A stretch of DNA of 64,000 nt. Origin: a virus. The DNA lies in IMG/VR virus record IMGVR_UViG_3300032268_001483, positions 53,130-117,129 of that record, one strand, 5' to 3'. The number at the start of each line of letters is the position of its first letter. The first letter of the stretch is position 1. Under the pieces are notes generated by a model, which saw nothing but the letters and a program-made list of their open reading frames with translations, was not told where the DNA came from and did no database searches. Positions 44,081 to 52,785 of the stretch are shown here, piece after piece. Made by a program: the position numbers and the translations under genes.

Positions 44081-47000
44081 TTATAATCCAGATAGATTGC
44101 CAATATTTGGAAGATTTGGTGATGTAGAACCAATTGTTGGTGTCAATATTGTCGGTCTCGGAACAAATGGACTTGACACTTGCACTATTGGAGAAAATGG
44201 TACGATTGGATCTCCTTCATAACCTGTGAATAAATCGTTTAAACCTCTGATTTCATAGTTTTTCTTAACTGTATATATTTGCCCATAACCATTATCACTT
44301 GTTACTTCTATTACTATGAATGGATCTATATTTGTATCAACTGTGAAATTATAAGAATGAGTAGCTGTTCTGTATTCGGATAAGTATTGCACTGGTTCAA
44401 GATCGAATACTTTCCATTCAGTCATATCTGTCCACGATGCAAATGACATATTCTGATTAATATCTAAAAGTGGATTCAGAGTATTAGAATTTGTACCAGA
44501 CACCATAAATGAGGACATAGTTCCTATATATTGATAGATAAGTCTATCGTAGTTTACTAATTCCCCTAATGTGTAATCAACTTCTGAACTCCATCCTAAG
44601 ATATTGTCATACTTTCTTGGATTTCTAATTCTATTATTTGAGATTACAGATATATAGAGTTTTTCGAAGTATGTCACTTTATCACCTATTTGATATGTTG
44701 TAAATGGATTCCATTCCATATATGTTTTATATGTCCTTATATTGATTGTGAAATAATCCGGAACTTCCGTTGATTTATTATTACTAAAATCTATATGACA
44801 AGTATATACTGTACTGCCACTGTTTACTGGCATCAAATATGCTTCAGTTAGATTAAAATCAATTGGAGTCATTGACTGTCTGATGTTAAGAATCTTTGTA
44901 TCATAATTTCTATGAACAATATCAGTGTTTCCAACAAAATCTGCCCTTCCCGTTATATCTAAAATTTGATGTGTAATAGGTATTACTTTTCTTTCTAGCC
45001 AATATTTCAAACCTTCTAGTTTAATAATAACCTCACCTAATGAATATAGTAATACGTTATTTCCCTCCTTATCCGTAATTTTATAAGTTAGATTGAATAA
45101 ATTTGTATTCTCAAAATTTGCATTTGGAAAAGTACCCCTAATGAAATCATTTTCTTTCCAACCCTCTACTGTATTATCAAATATATCAGGAACCTCTACT
45201 TTGAATAGCTTACCTAAGTCCGGAGAGCTCAGATTTATATTTCTATAATACTCATATAATTCCAAATCGTTGTAACCAAAGAAATTTATTGCATTAATTA
45301 TGGCTTTATAAGAACCAACATATGGAAAGATATCGTGTCTTACCATCATTAGTTCCTTTCTCTTTTTATTAAGATAAGTCCAATCAATACCCTGTTCATT
45401 TATATCATATGGTTTGAATATATAGACATCTTCCGGGTCGATATTTTGACCGACATTATTTAACTCAATTTTATATCTAATGTCTTCTATTTCTGTTTGT
45501 CCAGATATTACAAACCTACCTATTGTTTTATCCATCACCTTAAATCTAACACTTAAATAAGTTGTCTGACTAATTTTTGGATAATCGTTTATCTTCGTAC
45601 TTTCTTCATATAAAAAGTCACCAAAATCAACGGTTAGTGTTCTAGTTCTAATTTCTCTTATTCTAAATTGCTTACCATTATTTACTGAGATGTATTTATT
45701 TTTAGAATTAGTTATGTCTGTGATAAATACCTTTATTATTTGACCTACTTTCAAACCTCTTGGATTTCCTTGGTTATCATTTGTAAATGTAGATGTAGAG
45801 TTAATATCAAATGATATGGTTCCATAAAATTTTCCACCACTTTCTACGAATTTAAAAGTTAAAATATCTGAATTAGAAGAATTTGAGTTGATTGTAAAAT
45901 TTATTTCTTCACGTTTAACAAAAAGTAGTGCTGAAGACATGAATCCCTCATCCTGAGAATTATACCCAAGAAACGCTTGAAGTGGTTGTGGTACAACTGA
46001 AAGATCATTTTCATCATCAACATGTGATAGGGTAGTCACAACCTCGCTGAAAATTGTTTGTTGAAACTCAGGTAAAGATACCTTACCAATATCTTTATTT
46101 GGTGTTTTATTCAACGAAATTGTTGTTAGAGGTTTCGGTCCAGTATAAGCATAAGATCCAGTTATAGGTAATTGATCACCGCTAAAATCAAATAAAAACA
46201 TTTCTGGATATTGGTCCGTTTCCCACTTCCATACATATTTTACATAGGGTTCATTGTTATAATTTTCTCTTGGTTTTCTTAGATATTGTCTAGTTTTTAG
46301 CCATATATCCGTATAAGGTACATAGTCCGGACTAAGAGTACCGAATTGATTCTGATCTAAAATAGAATATGTCTGTGTATTTAAAACTACCGAGGTGCCC
46401 AATTCCACAGAAATTTCTATAAGTGTATTTGTATTTGGTTGAATACCAAACATAGTATTCCTTTCTGGATCAAATATCAACTTGGTGATAATGCTATTCA
46501 CAGTTTTACTTGATTTAACTATACCTGTGGTAGAATCTATCACAACAAACTTTGGTGAATTAAGAGAAGGTAAGTACACATCTCCATCCCATCCATTTAT
46601 AGAGAGTTTACCATATTCCGGAATCACTGATGTAAAATCCAAAATATTAGTATCCGAAATTTTAGAATAAGATGTGAATTGAGAAAGTATTAAATTGCCG
46701 CCTATATGATTAAAAATAAGATTGTTAAAACTTGAAGTCCCAACCCCTAAAATACTTGATATATTACCGTTATTAATATTGTTTAATCCAGTTGCGCCAA
46801 AATAATATACAGATGAATTTATAGGTTCGTAAAAAATTTCACTGTATAATCCACTAACACTATAGGAAGCTACCACTGCTCTTGAATTCGAATCGATTCT
46901 AATCAAGTAATCATCTGCTTGTGTTATATACACATCGTTTTCTGATTTATTGTAAACCATATTTAGAGTGTTACCAGTCGTATTTACCGATACAGTAGGA

Positions 47001-49822
47001 ATACTTGTAAAATTATTATATGACCAAATTCCAACCGAACTTGTACTATTATATGTCACATAAATATCACCGTTTAGTTCTGAAAACTCAATACTATTGG
47101 CTGTTCCAGTTAGTAACATTTGGTGCACAACTCTGTTTATTATTGGATCTACAACATTAATTTTTGATGATGACAGACAATATAAATAATTATTATAGGT
47201 ATTATATTTCATCATTATTTGTGTACCTGTGACTGATCCTGTTAGTGATATTGTTTGTACTAAATTTGCATTCTCTGCGTCATAGACACTGAGGTTATTA
47301 CCCAGAACATATATCCCACTAGATATCTGTAGATAAACTATATCTATTAAATCTGTATTATTTGGTACGTTATAATTCGTTGTGGTGTAAATATTCGGTG
47401 AGAAACTATACAAACTAAATGATTGTGTGAATTGTTGTAAATTGAAGTTACCACCACCTGAATATGTTGCTACGACTGGTGGTAAACAACCCGTTGCCCC
47501 AAATCCTGAATTAAAAGCAACTGATACATATGGTGACACATCACAGAATGGATCTGTGGTACCCCAAAATGGACCCTGATAACTCAAAACTAAATCTGTT
47601 GGTCCTAAGTATAAAATATTATATTCTTGATTATCATATGGATAAATTGTATTATTAATTGTCACAATTTGTCCGGTAGCAAATGGTTGAGATTCGAAAG
47701 AAAAGGTTGTTGTATCGGGTAATATTATAGAATTTGATGTCATTAATGCACCAAATCTCCCCTTTATTTTATTTTTTATTTTATAATATTCTGAACCTGG
47801 TAGATTAGCCTTACCCACTCTAATATCATATTCTAATCTCTGTGTTTGCTTCTTTATCCTAAATATAAGGCTGGCATTAATATTTTCTACATAAATACCA
47901 TAATCGTCTAATTCACCTGAATAGTTATCAACCCATTCTGATAAGGCCGTAATAATATCCGGTATTCCTGATGTGACTACAACACTTTGTCCGTAACTTC
48001 TACCGTTAATATTTATCTCTAAATAATTACTCATATCGTAAAAGATAACATCTGAATGTTCAATATAAAAATCAGCAGTAGAACCTACCCTTACGTCGAA
48101 TTGCAAAGGAACATTTGGATATTCAGTTTTTAATTTGATTGAATTATCATAAATTGGATTAGAACCACCTACATACTGTAAACTAGCAAATATACCCAAT
48201 GTTGCCAATTCGGCATAGTGGGCTACTAACCAATTTTTAAGAGTTCTGTCGATTGTTCTATCCATATCAACATTAATTCCGACATAAATAAAGTCAATTT
48301 GCTCATTATATTCTTGACCACCAATTCTTATTTTTATACCGAACTCATCCAAATCCGTAAATACTATATTATAAAGGAAGTTTTCGCAAATATCTTGATT
48401 TACCTCTGGTGATAAAATTTCCTCTACACCAACATTTTGTTCATAAATCTGACTCCTACTCGTATAATCAATTAAAGAGTTAGATTGTGTAAACAGAAAA
48501 TATTTAACTTGAGCATACTCTTCCGGGTATAACAAATCAGCATGTAGTGAGAAATTCTCATAATATAAATCGACATTGAAAACACTAAAATCATTTTTAT
48601 ATCTTTCTGCTGCCGAAGCTAATGTAGTAACACTACTAGCTGTATAATTAAATGTATAATAAAATTTATTAGTTGTTAACCTTACCTCAGTAGAAAAAAA
48701 AGTTTCTGTCACCACTGCCGTAGTTAATGGTAAATAGGTTGCTTTAATCCAATAAGAATTATCATTCGGGTCTATAGATGAAGTTGCTGACCAGGTATAT
48801 GCCTGAATACATTCGTAGACTAAGTTGTTAAATATTGTAAGTGACTGTAGTGGATAATATTGTAAATTGGAATTACCTATAAATTGAGATATCGAGTCGA
48901 CTACTAAGAAATTAGTATTTTGTGTTGAAAGTGGTAAGACAAATTGGATACCAGGCTTAAGAGAGTTTGGAGCTTCTCCACCTGTAAATTTGATTATACT
49001 ACCTGATAAATCCAACCCACCGACATAAACTATTGGTACATCTGTCTTTAGAGTTAACTCAATTAATAAGTTTTGACTTTGAGTTAAATTCAGAGTAGAA
49101 ATTTCATACTTATAATATACTTTATCGAATAACTGAACATTATCAACTGTATAAACACCATCATTTTTTTCTGTATTTATTACAGTAATCTTTTTACCAA
49201 TAAAGTATTTCGAATAAAAATCTGGCTCGCTCCAAGACGATAAATTATCTCTTAATTGACTATCTATATAATTATATACACCAATAGAATTCAATCCACT
49301 AATTGTTGTATTTACATAAGAAGAAGTTAATGAACTTGGTAACCCAAATTGACTATCGAAATCTTCATTACTTAAATTACTGATTATCAATATTGCATTC
49401 TTTCTAGTTGAAACAACAGTATAGGAACGATTTGGATTACTGAATTCAAAAATCGGACTATCAAATAAAATTTCGGTACCTATTGGGAATTTTTTTTCGA
49501 AATCAAACCCATAAATCCACTTTGAATAAAAGTTTGGATCTGTATTTGATGGTTGAATAGAACTGACTGATTCATTGGTATAAGTATTACCTGAATATCT
49601 GAACCTATACTCATTGAAGAGTTGAAATTTTTCAAGTTGAAGTACACCTGGTGCTTCAAACTCAAATGAAGGTATCTTTTCAAAAGTGTAAATCCCGATT
49701 GTTTTGAAGGTATCATCACTATTTTCATGAAATATTAAACTACCTTCCCATCTTTCCTGGTCTGGTCTCCATCTGAAATTTAGATTATCTCCTTCTTTAT
49801 TAAAGAATAACAAAGATTGCAT
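44081..49822 (-). CDS. Giant baseplate-like structural protein with beta-propeller insert
   Basis: This 1913-aa protein is the largest in the window. Much of it is Ser/Thr/Asn-rich beta structure. Residues about 815-1115 look like a YVTN/NHL-type beta-propeller, with repeated blades (SGIYVLGNNLSVYDAENANL, NNYLYCLSSSKINVVDP, NDVYITQADDYLIRIDSNS). Around 1480-1530 a helix RKELMMVRHDIFPYVGSYKA and NAINFFGYNDLELYEYYRNI resembles a baseplate wedge element (gp7-like) in phages of Bacteroidetes. Near the C-terminus two small W/Y motifs (WNPFTTYQIGDKVTYFEKLY, SSEVDYTLGELVNYDRLIYQ) resemble CBM5/12-type carbohydrate-binding modules. It is behind a perfect promoter motif. Baseplate wedge with host-binding modules is the best guess. 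Confidence 0.55.
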   Translation of the reverse strand: MQSLLFFNKEGDNLNFRWRPDQERWEGSLIFHENSDDTFKTIGIYTFEKIPSFEFEAPGVLQLEKFQLFNEYRFRYSGNTYTNESVSSIQPSNTDPNFYSKWIYGFDFEKKFPIGTEILFDSPIFEFSNPNRSYTVVSTRKNAILIISNLSNEDFDSQFGLPSSLTSSYVNTTISGLNSIGVYNYIDSQLRDNLSSWSEPDFYSKYFIGKKITVINTEKNDGVYTVDNVQLFDKVYYKYEISTLNLTQSQNLLIELTLKTDVPIVYVGGLDLSGSIIKFTGGEAPNSLKPGIQFVLPLSTQNTNFLVVDSISQFIGNSNLQYYPLQSLTIFNNLVYECIQAYTWSATSSIDPNDNSYWIKATYLPLTTAVVTETFFSTEVRLTTNKFYYTFNYTASSVTTLASAAERYKNDFSVFNVDLYYENFSLHADLLYPEEYAQVKYFLFTQSNSLIDYTSRSQIYEQNVGVEEILSPEVNQDICENFLYNIVFTDLDEFGIKIRIGGQEYNEQIDFIYVGINVDMDRTIDRTLKNWLVAHYAELATLGIFASLQYVGGSNPIYDNSIKLKTEYPNVPLQFDVRVGSTADFYIEHSDVIFYDMSNYLEININGRSYGQSVVVTSGIPDIITALSEWVDNYSGELDDYGIYVENINASLIFRIKKQTQRLEYDIRVGKANLPGSEYYKIKNKIKGRFGALMTSNSIILPDTTTFSFESQPFATGQIVTINNTIYPYDNQEYNILYLGPTDLVLSYQGPFWGTTDPFCDVSPYVSVAFNSGFGATGCLPPVVATYSGGGNFNLQQFTQSFSLYSFSPNIYTTTNYNVPNNTDLIDIVYLQISSGIYVLGNNLSVYDAENANLVQTISLTGSVTGTQIMMKYNTYNNYLYCLSSSKINVVDPIINRVVHQMLLTGTANSIEFSELNGDIYVTYNSTSSVGIWSYNNFTSIPTVSVNTTGNTLNMVYNKSENDVYITQADDYLIRIDSNSRAVVASYSVSGLYSEIFYEPINSSVYYFGATGLNNINNGNISSILGVGTSSFNNLIFNHIGGNLILSQFTSYSKISDTNILDFTSVIPEYGKLSINGWDGDVYLPSLNSPKFVVIDSTTGIVKSSKTVNSIITKLIFDPERNTMFGIQPNTNTLIEISVELGTSVVLNTQTYSILDQNQFGTLSPDYVPYTDIWLKTRQYLRKPRENYNNEPYVKYVWKWETDQYPEMFLFDFSGDQLPITGSYAYTGPKPLTTISLNKTPNKDIGKVSLPEFQQTIFSEVVTTLSHVDDENDLSVVPQPLQAFLGYNSQDEGFMSSALLFVKREEINFTINSNSSNSDILTFKFVESGGKFYGTISFDINSTSTFTNDNQGNPRGLKVGQIIKVFITDITNSKNKYISVNNGKQFRIREIRTRTLTVDFGDFLYEESTKINDYPKISQTTYLSVRFKVMDKTIGRFVISGQTEIEDIRYKIELNNVGQNIDPEDVYIFKPYDINEQGIDWTYLNKKRKELMMVRHDIFPYVGSYKAIINAINFFGYNDLELYEYYRNINLSSPDLGKLFKVEVPDIFDNTVEGWKENDFIRGTFPNANFENTNLFNLTYKITDKEGNNVLLYSLGEVIIKLEGLKYWLERKVIPITHQILDITGRADFVGNTDIVHRNYDTKILNIRQSMTPIDFNLTEAYLMPVNSGSTVYTCHIDFSNNKSTEVPDYFTINIRTYKTYMEWNPFTTYQIGDKVTYFEKLYISVISNNRIRNPRKYDNILGWSSEVDYTLGELVNYDRLIYQYIGTMSSFMVSGTNSNTLNPLLDINQNMSFASWTDMTEWKVFDLEPVQYLSEYRTATHSYNFTVDTNIDPFIVIEVTSDNGYGQIYTVKKNYEIRGLNDLFTGYEGDPIVPFSPIVQVSSPFVPRPTILTPTIGSTSPNLPNIGNLSGL

Positions 49823-49845
49823 TTATAAAATTGACAATTTTTAAT

Positions 49846-49856
49846 TATATATTAAA
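49846..49856 (-). promoter_or_regulatory. Phage promoter-like 11-mer TTTAATATATA
   Basis: Perfect motif copy on the minus strand, 23 bases before the start of the giant baseplate-like gene at 49822. A second perfect copy on the plus strand lies only 28 bases away, making a divergent promoter pair. Confidence 0.65.
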
Positions 49857-49884
49857 TTCAGGAGTGGCACTACGATTTTTATTT

Positions 49885-49895
49885 TTTAATATATA
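49885..49895 (+). promoter_or_regulatory. Phage promoter-like 11-mer TTTAATATATA
   Basis: Perfect motif copy on the plus strand, 22 bases before ATG at 49918. It would transcribe the tagged-protein island 49918-52180. Confidence 0.65.
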
Positions 49896-49917
49896 GAATT
49901 AAATCTAAATTTTTAAT

Positions 49918-50499
49918 ATGAAATATCTTCAGCAATTTAATAACTTCACACCAATCAGTGAAAATCTAAAATATCATTTAGACAATAACCTTTCAATTTT
50001 AGAAAATGTTTTTAGACCCTATTCCGATTCTTTCTATAATTTATTAACAGAAGCAAGAAACCTATTCGATAACGGATTTGATAACTTCCCAGATTTAGAT
50101 AAAAACCTTTTTGAGAATACAGATTTTGGTAAATTTGCTCAATTCGAAGGTAAAATTGTTCCATTAGATTTACCAATTGAAAATATAGATTCTATATTGG
50201 AAGCAGAACATGCCGGAAAGAAAGTCAAACTAAACAAACCAATGAGAAGTAGTGGACCTAAAAAATATAAAGTCTATGTTAAAAATCCAAAAACAGATAA
50301 GGTTAAAGTTGTACATTTTGGTGATATTAAAGGAGGATTAACATCTAAGATGAATGATAAGGAAGCTAGAAAATCTTTTGTAGCACGTCATAAATGTGAT
50401 ATGAAAAAAGATAGAACTAAGGCTGGATATTGGTCTTGTAATTTACCTAGATACGCAAAGTATTTAGGATTAGCTGGTGGTGGTAATTTCTACTGGTAA
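49918..50499 (+). CDS. Tagged protein with DUF5754-like basic C-terminal domain
   Basis: The 193-aa protein starts MKYLQQFNNFTPISENLKYH (ISE|N). The C-terminal 95 residues form a conserved small basic domain: KKYKVYVKNPKTDKVKVVHF, GLTSKMNDKEARKSFVARHK, CDMKK, then GYWSCNLPRYAKYLGL. This domain recurs in phages and large DNA viruses (DUF5754 as I recall it), with unknown function; Cys, His and basic residues suggest nucleic-acid binding. It opens a five-gene same-strand island of mostly tagged proteins. Confidence 0.7.
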   Translation: MKYLQQFNNFTPISENLKYHLDNNLSILENVFRPYSDSFYNLLTEARNLFDNGFDNFPDLDKNLFENTDFGKFAQFEGKIVPLDLPIENIDSILEAEHAGKKVKLNKPMRSSGPKKYKVYVKNPKTDKVKVVHFGDIKGGLTSKMNDKEARKSFVARHKCDMKKDRTKAGYWSCNLPRYAKYLGLAGGGNFYW

Positions 50500-50515
50500 A
50501 ATTAAAATGTTAATA

Positions 50516-50929
50516 ATGAATTACCTTAAAACGTTTGAAAATTTCCAAGACGATATAATTAAAAGTACTGCTAACCAATTAGTAGAAACACTACATTGTG
50601 ATAGATTTGGTGCTTGTGTCCATTTTGCTGAAGAATTTGTCCTAAAAATCCATCAAATAAATCCAGAATTACTAAATCAATTTTTTGTAACAGAGAGGTT
50701 TGTTAATTGGTCTCACGGTGATGGAATTCCGCAACAACATACTTGGATTGAACTTCTAAATGGTGAAAAAATAGATCCTACCTATATCCAATTCACTAAG
50801 TATGGTACTGCGAGTTATTCAAGAAAGATTAAAAATAAATTCACTGGACTAGAATATTATAATGATACAATTGGTGGTACTTGGTTTTCAGATAGAAGAA
50901 AAAAATTTCCAGAAATGATTTACAAATGA
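50516..50929 (+). CDS. Tagged protein with a Cys-His-Asp hydrolase-like core (start moved)
   Basis: An upstream Met at 50477 would overlap the previous gene by 23 bases; the Met at 50516 gives MNYLKTFENFQDDIIKSTAN, the common tag, so I use it (137 aa). The core has C34 (FGACVHFAEEF), H75 (QQHTWIEL) and D87 (GEKIDPTYIQF) in the order and context of transglutaminase-like or papain-like thiol hydrolases. The substrate is unknown. The start codon of the next gene overlaps its stop by 4 bases. Confidence 0.6.
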   Translation: MNYLKTFENFQDDIIKSTANQLVETLHCDRFGACVHFAEEFVLKIHQINPELLNQFFVTERFVNWSHGDGIPQQHTWIELLNGEKIDPTYIQFTKYGTASYSRKIKNKFTGLEYYNDTIGGTWFSDRRKKFPEMIYK

Positions 50930-51510
50930 GATATATAAAACCTTTTAAAATATTCGAGTCTAGTACAAGTGAAAGATTATATCACGGTAATAGAAAAGGA
51001 GATTTTCCTCCAGAAAAGAGAAGATTTGCCGGTGCAATTTTTCTTACAAGTAATTTAGAATTTGCTAAAAACTTTGCAGGTTTTGACGAAAGAGAAGAAT
51101 TTCCAAACGGGTCGGTATGGGAAATACTTCTAAAGCCTAACTTAAGACTTTGTGATCCTATGAGTCAAGACACAATAAATAAATTAGATTTAATTTCTAC
51201 TTTACAAAAAATGATAGCTAGTAATTATGTAGATCCTACTAATGGAACAAAATTTTCAACTGTTCAAGTGGGATTAAGTGGATATAATCCAGAAACTAAT
51301 GAAAACTTCGAATTAAAGACACCAGATGAATCCGTATATCATTATTTGTGGAGAATTAAAAATGGTGCTTGGAGGATTATTGAATGTCAACCTATAATTG
51401 AACAAATAAAGTCAAATGGATATGATGGTTTCTATGTAATAGAGAGGGGTTCTAAAAATGTTGCAATTTTTAACGAGAATTCTATACAAAAATTTGAAAA
51501 AATTCTATGA
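50926..51510 (+). CDS. Tagged ADP-ribosyltransferase-like protein
   Basis: This 194-aa protein carries the tag MRYIKPFKIFESSTSERLYH (IFE|S). It continues with features of the ADP-ribosyltransferase fold: YHGNRKG (about 20-26), an S-T-S-like GAIFLTSNLEFAKNFAG (about 36-52), and a C-terminal YDGFYVIERGSKNVAIFNEN, comparable to the last strands of ART domains. A clear catalytic Glu is not certain. T4 Alt is a capsid-packaged ADP-ribosyltransferase with the same kind of cleaved leader, making this assignment attractive. It overlaps both neighbours by 4 bases. Confidence 0.55.
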   Translation: MRYIKPFKIFESSTSERLYHGNRKGDFPPEKRRFAGAIFLTSNLEFAKNFAGFDEREEFPNGSVWEILLKPNLRLCDPMSQDTINKLDLISTLQKMIASNYVDPTNGTKFSTVQVGLSGYNPETNENFELKTPDESVYHYLWRIKNGAWRIIECQPIIEQIKSNGYDGFYVIERGSKNVAIFNENSIQKFEKIL

Positions 51511-51773
51511 TATTTCCATTCAAAGAGACTAAATTAGAGGATAATATTTTTATCAGAGAATTCAATCAACAAACCGACTCTTCAGAGATGGTTTGGCATA
51601 GAGATAACGAAGATAGAATAATAGAGTCTTTAGAAGAAACAGATTGGATGTTTCAATTAGATAATAAATTGCCACAAAAAATTAGTGGTGAAATATTTAT
51701 ACCAAAAGAAGTATATCATAGGTTAATTAAAGGGACTGGTGATTTGAAAATAAAATTAATTAAATTAGTATGA
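51507..51773 (+). CDS. Untagged small protein in the tagged island
   Basis: The 88-aa protein overlaps both neighbours by 4 bases, so it is translationally coupled in the island. It lacks the tag (it begins MIFPFKETKLEDNIFIREFN). The sequence HRDNEDRIIESLEETDWMFQ, LDNKLPQKISGEIFIPKEVY suggests a small beta-barrel cupin-like or acidic DNA mimic shape. Function unknown; possibly an immunity-like or chaperone partner of its neighbour. Confidence 0.5.
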   Translation: MIFPFKETKLEDNIFIREFNQQTDSSEMVWHRDNEDRIIESLEETDWMFQLDNKLPQKISGEIFIPKEVYHRLIKGTGDLKIKLIKLV

Positions 51774-52180
51774 AGTACATAAAATTATTTGAAAATTTTT
51801 TTAGTAAAATTGATTTCGGAAATCAATTATGGGTAGAGGCTGATTGGTACAGTTGGGATGATTTAATATGGAATGAACAATCAGAAGAACTGGAACAACA
51901 TGAAATTACTCAAATTTTGGATAAGTTCAAATCAGATAAAGACTTCAGAATTAAAGAATACAGAGTCGTAAAAAGAATACATAGAGATGACTTTAATTCT
52001 TGCCTTAGTATTGATAATGGGAATCATCCAACAGCAACAGTATTGATTTTTAAGTTTAGAGATGATATGTGGTTGATAGAAATATTTGATTTTAAAACTC
52101 AAGACGATGCAAAATTTGCTTGTGATGGCACCGATGGATTATTATTATGGCTTGAAGAATGGGTGAAAAAATTAAGATAA
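51770..52180 (+). CDS. Tagged hypothetical protein
   Basis: This 136-aa protein has one of the clearest tags, MKYIKLFENFFSKIDFGNQL (LFE|N). The body is an alpha/beta protein with no recognised motif (EADWYSWDDLIWNEQSEELE). It overlaps 51507-51773 by 4 bases. Its first 27 bases nearly match those of 53942-54316, showing recent spread of the leader or strong constraint. Confidence 0.6.
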   Translation: MKYIKLFENFFSKIDFGNQLWVEADWYSWDDLIWNEQSEELEQHEITQILDKFKSDKDFRIKEYRVVKRIHRDDFNSCLSIDNGNHPTATVLIFKFRDDMWLIEIFDFKTQDDAKFACDGTDGLLLWLEEWVKKLR

Positions 52181-52184
52181 TTAA

Positions 52185-52195
52185 TTTAATATATA
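52185..52195 (+). promoter_or_regulatory. Phage promoter-like 11-mer TTTAATATATA
   Basis: Perfect motif copy 26 bases before ATG at 52222, separating two co-oriented groups of tagged genes. Confidence 0.6.
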
Positions 52196-52221
52196 GATAA
52201 TAAATTTTAATCATTTACTAT

Positions 52222-52446
52222 ATGGATTTAATGACATTTGAAAGCTTCCACTTTAATTTTGATTCTTATCAAGAATACATTATCGTGGAAAAAAACATAC
52301 CAACTAACTCCGAATTATGGAGTGCTTGTAAATCTTGGGCTAAATCAAAATACGATGTTTGGCCTTCTGCTTATGCTTGTGGAGCTGCAGCAAAAAGATA
52401 TAAAAGTAAAGGCGGTAAATGGAAAAAGAAAAAAAAATCTAAATAA
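52222..52446 (+). CDS. Tagged small basic protein with W-S-A-C module
   Basis: The 74-aa protein has a leader MDLMTFESFHFNFDSYQEYI followed by IIVEK, then a compact basic module SELWSACKSWAKSKYDVWPS and AYACGAAAKRYKSKGGKWKK. The module recurs in small proteins of phages and large viruses. The C-terminus is almost pure Lys. The leader is a variant of the tag with possible sites at TFE|S or IVE|K. It is 2 bases upstream of another tagged gene. Confidence 0.6.
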   Translation: MDLMTFESFHFNFDSYQEYIIVEKNIPTNSELWSACKSWAKSKYDVWPSAYACGAAAKRYKSKGGKWKKKKKSK

Positions 52447-52448
52447 CT

Positions 52449-52754
52449 ATGGAACGTTTACTCAACTTCGAGGAATTTCTTTTAGAAGAAAAAAAGGCTT
52501 ATGCTGATACCAAAGGTGGTTTAGATAAATGGTTTAAAGAAAAATGGGTTGATATATCCAAAACTAATGCTGACGGGTCACATCCACCCTGTGGTAGAGA
52601 TGATGCGAGTAAAGGTAGTTACCCAAAATGTAGAAAAGTTAGAGTGGCTGCAAAAATGACTAAAAAAGAAAAGAAAGCTTCTGTTCAAAGAAAAAGAAAG
52701 GCTGAAGATAAGGGTTCGAAAGGTAGTGGTAGAAAGCCAAATTATGCAAAATAA
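52449..52754 (+). CDS. Tagged protein with DUF5872-like basic domain
   Basis: This 101-aa protein has the leader MERLLNFEEFLLEEKKAYAD (LLE|E), very close to the T4 pattern. The domain KGGLDKWFKEKWVDISKTNA, HPPCGRDDASKGSYPKCRKV, AAKMTKKEKKASVQRKRKAE matches the small basic family known in phages and large DNA viruses (DUF5872 as I recall). Two Cys residues may bind metal. It ends at a terminator shared with the convergent gp47-like gene. Confidence 0.7.
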   Translation: MERLLNFEEFLLEEKKAYADTKGGLDKWFKEKWVDISKTNADGSHPPCGRDDASKGSYPKCRKVRVAAKMTKKEKKASVQRKRKAEDKGSKGSGRKPNYAK

Positions 52755-52758
52755 AATA

Positions 52759-52785
52759 AAAAGCCTATTATTCAGATAGGCTTTT
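52759..52785. terminator. Bidirectional intrinsic terminator
   Basis: AAAAGCCTAT (52759-52768) pairs with ATAGGCTTTT (52776-52785) between convergent genes; T-rich on both strands. Confidence 0.75.
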
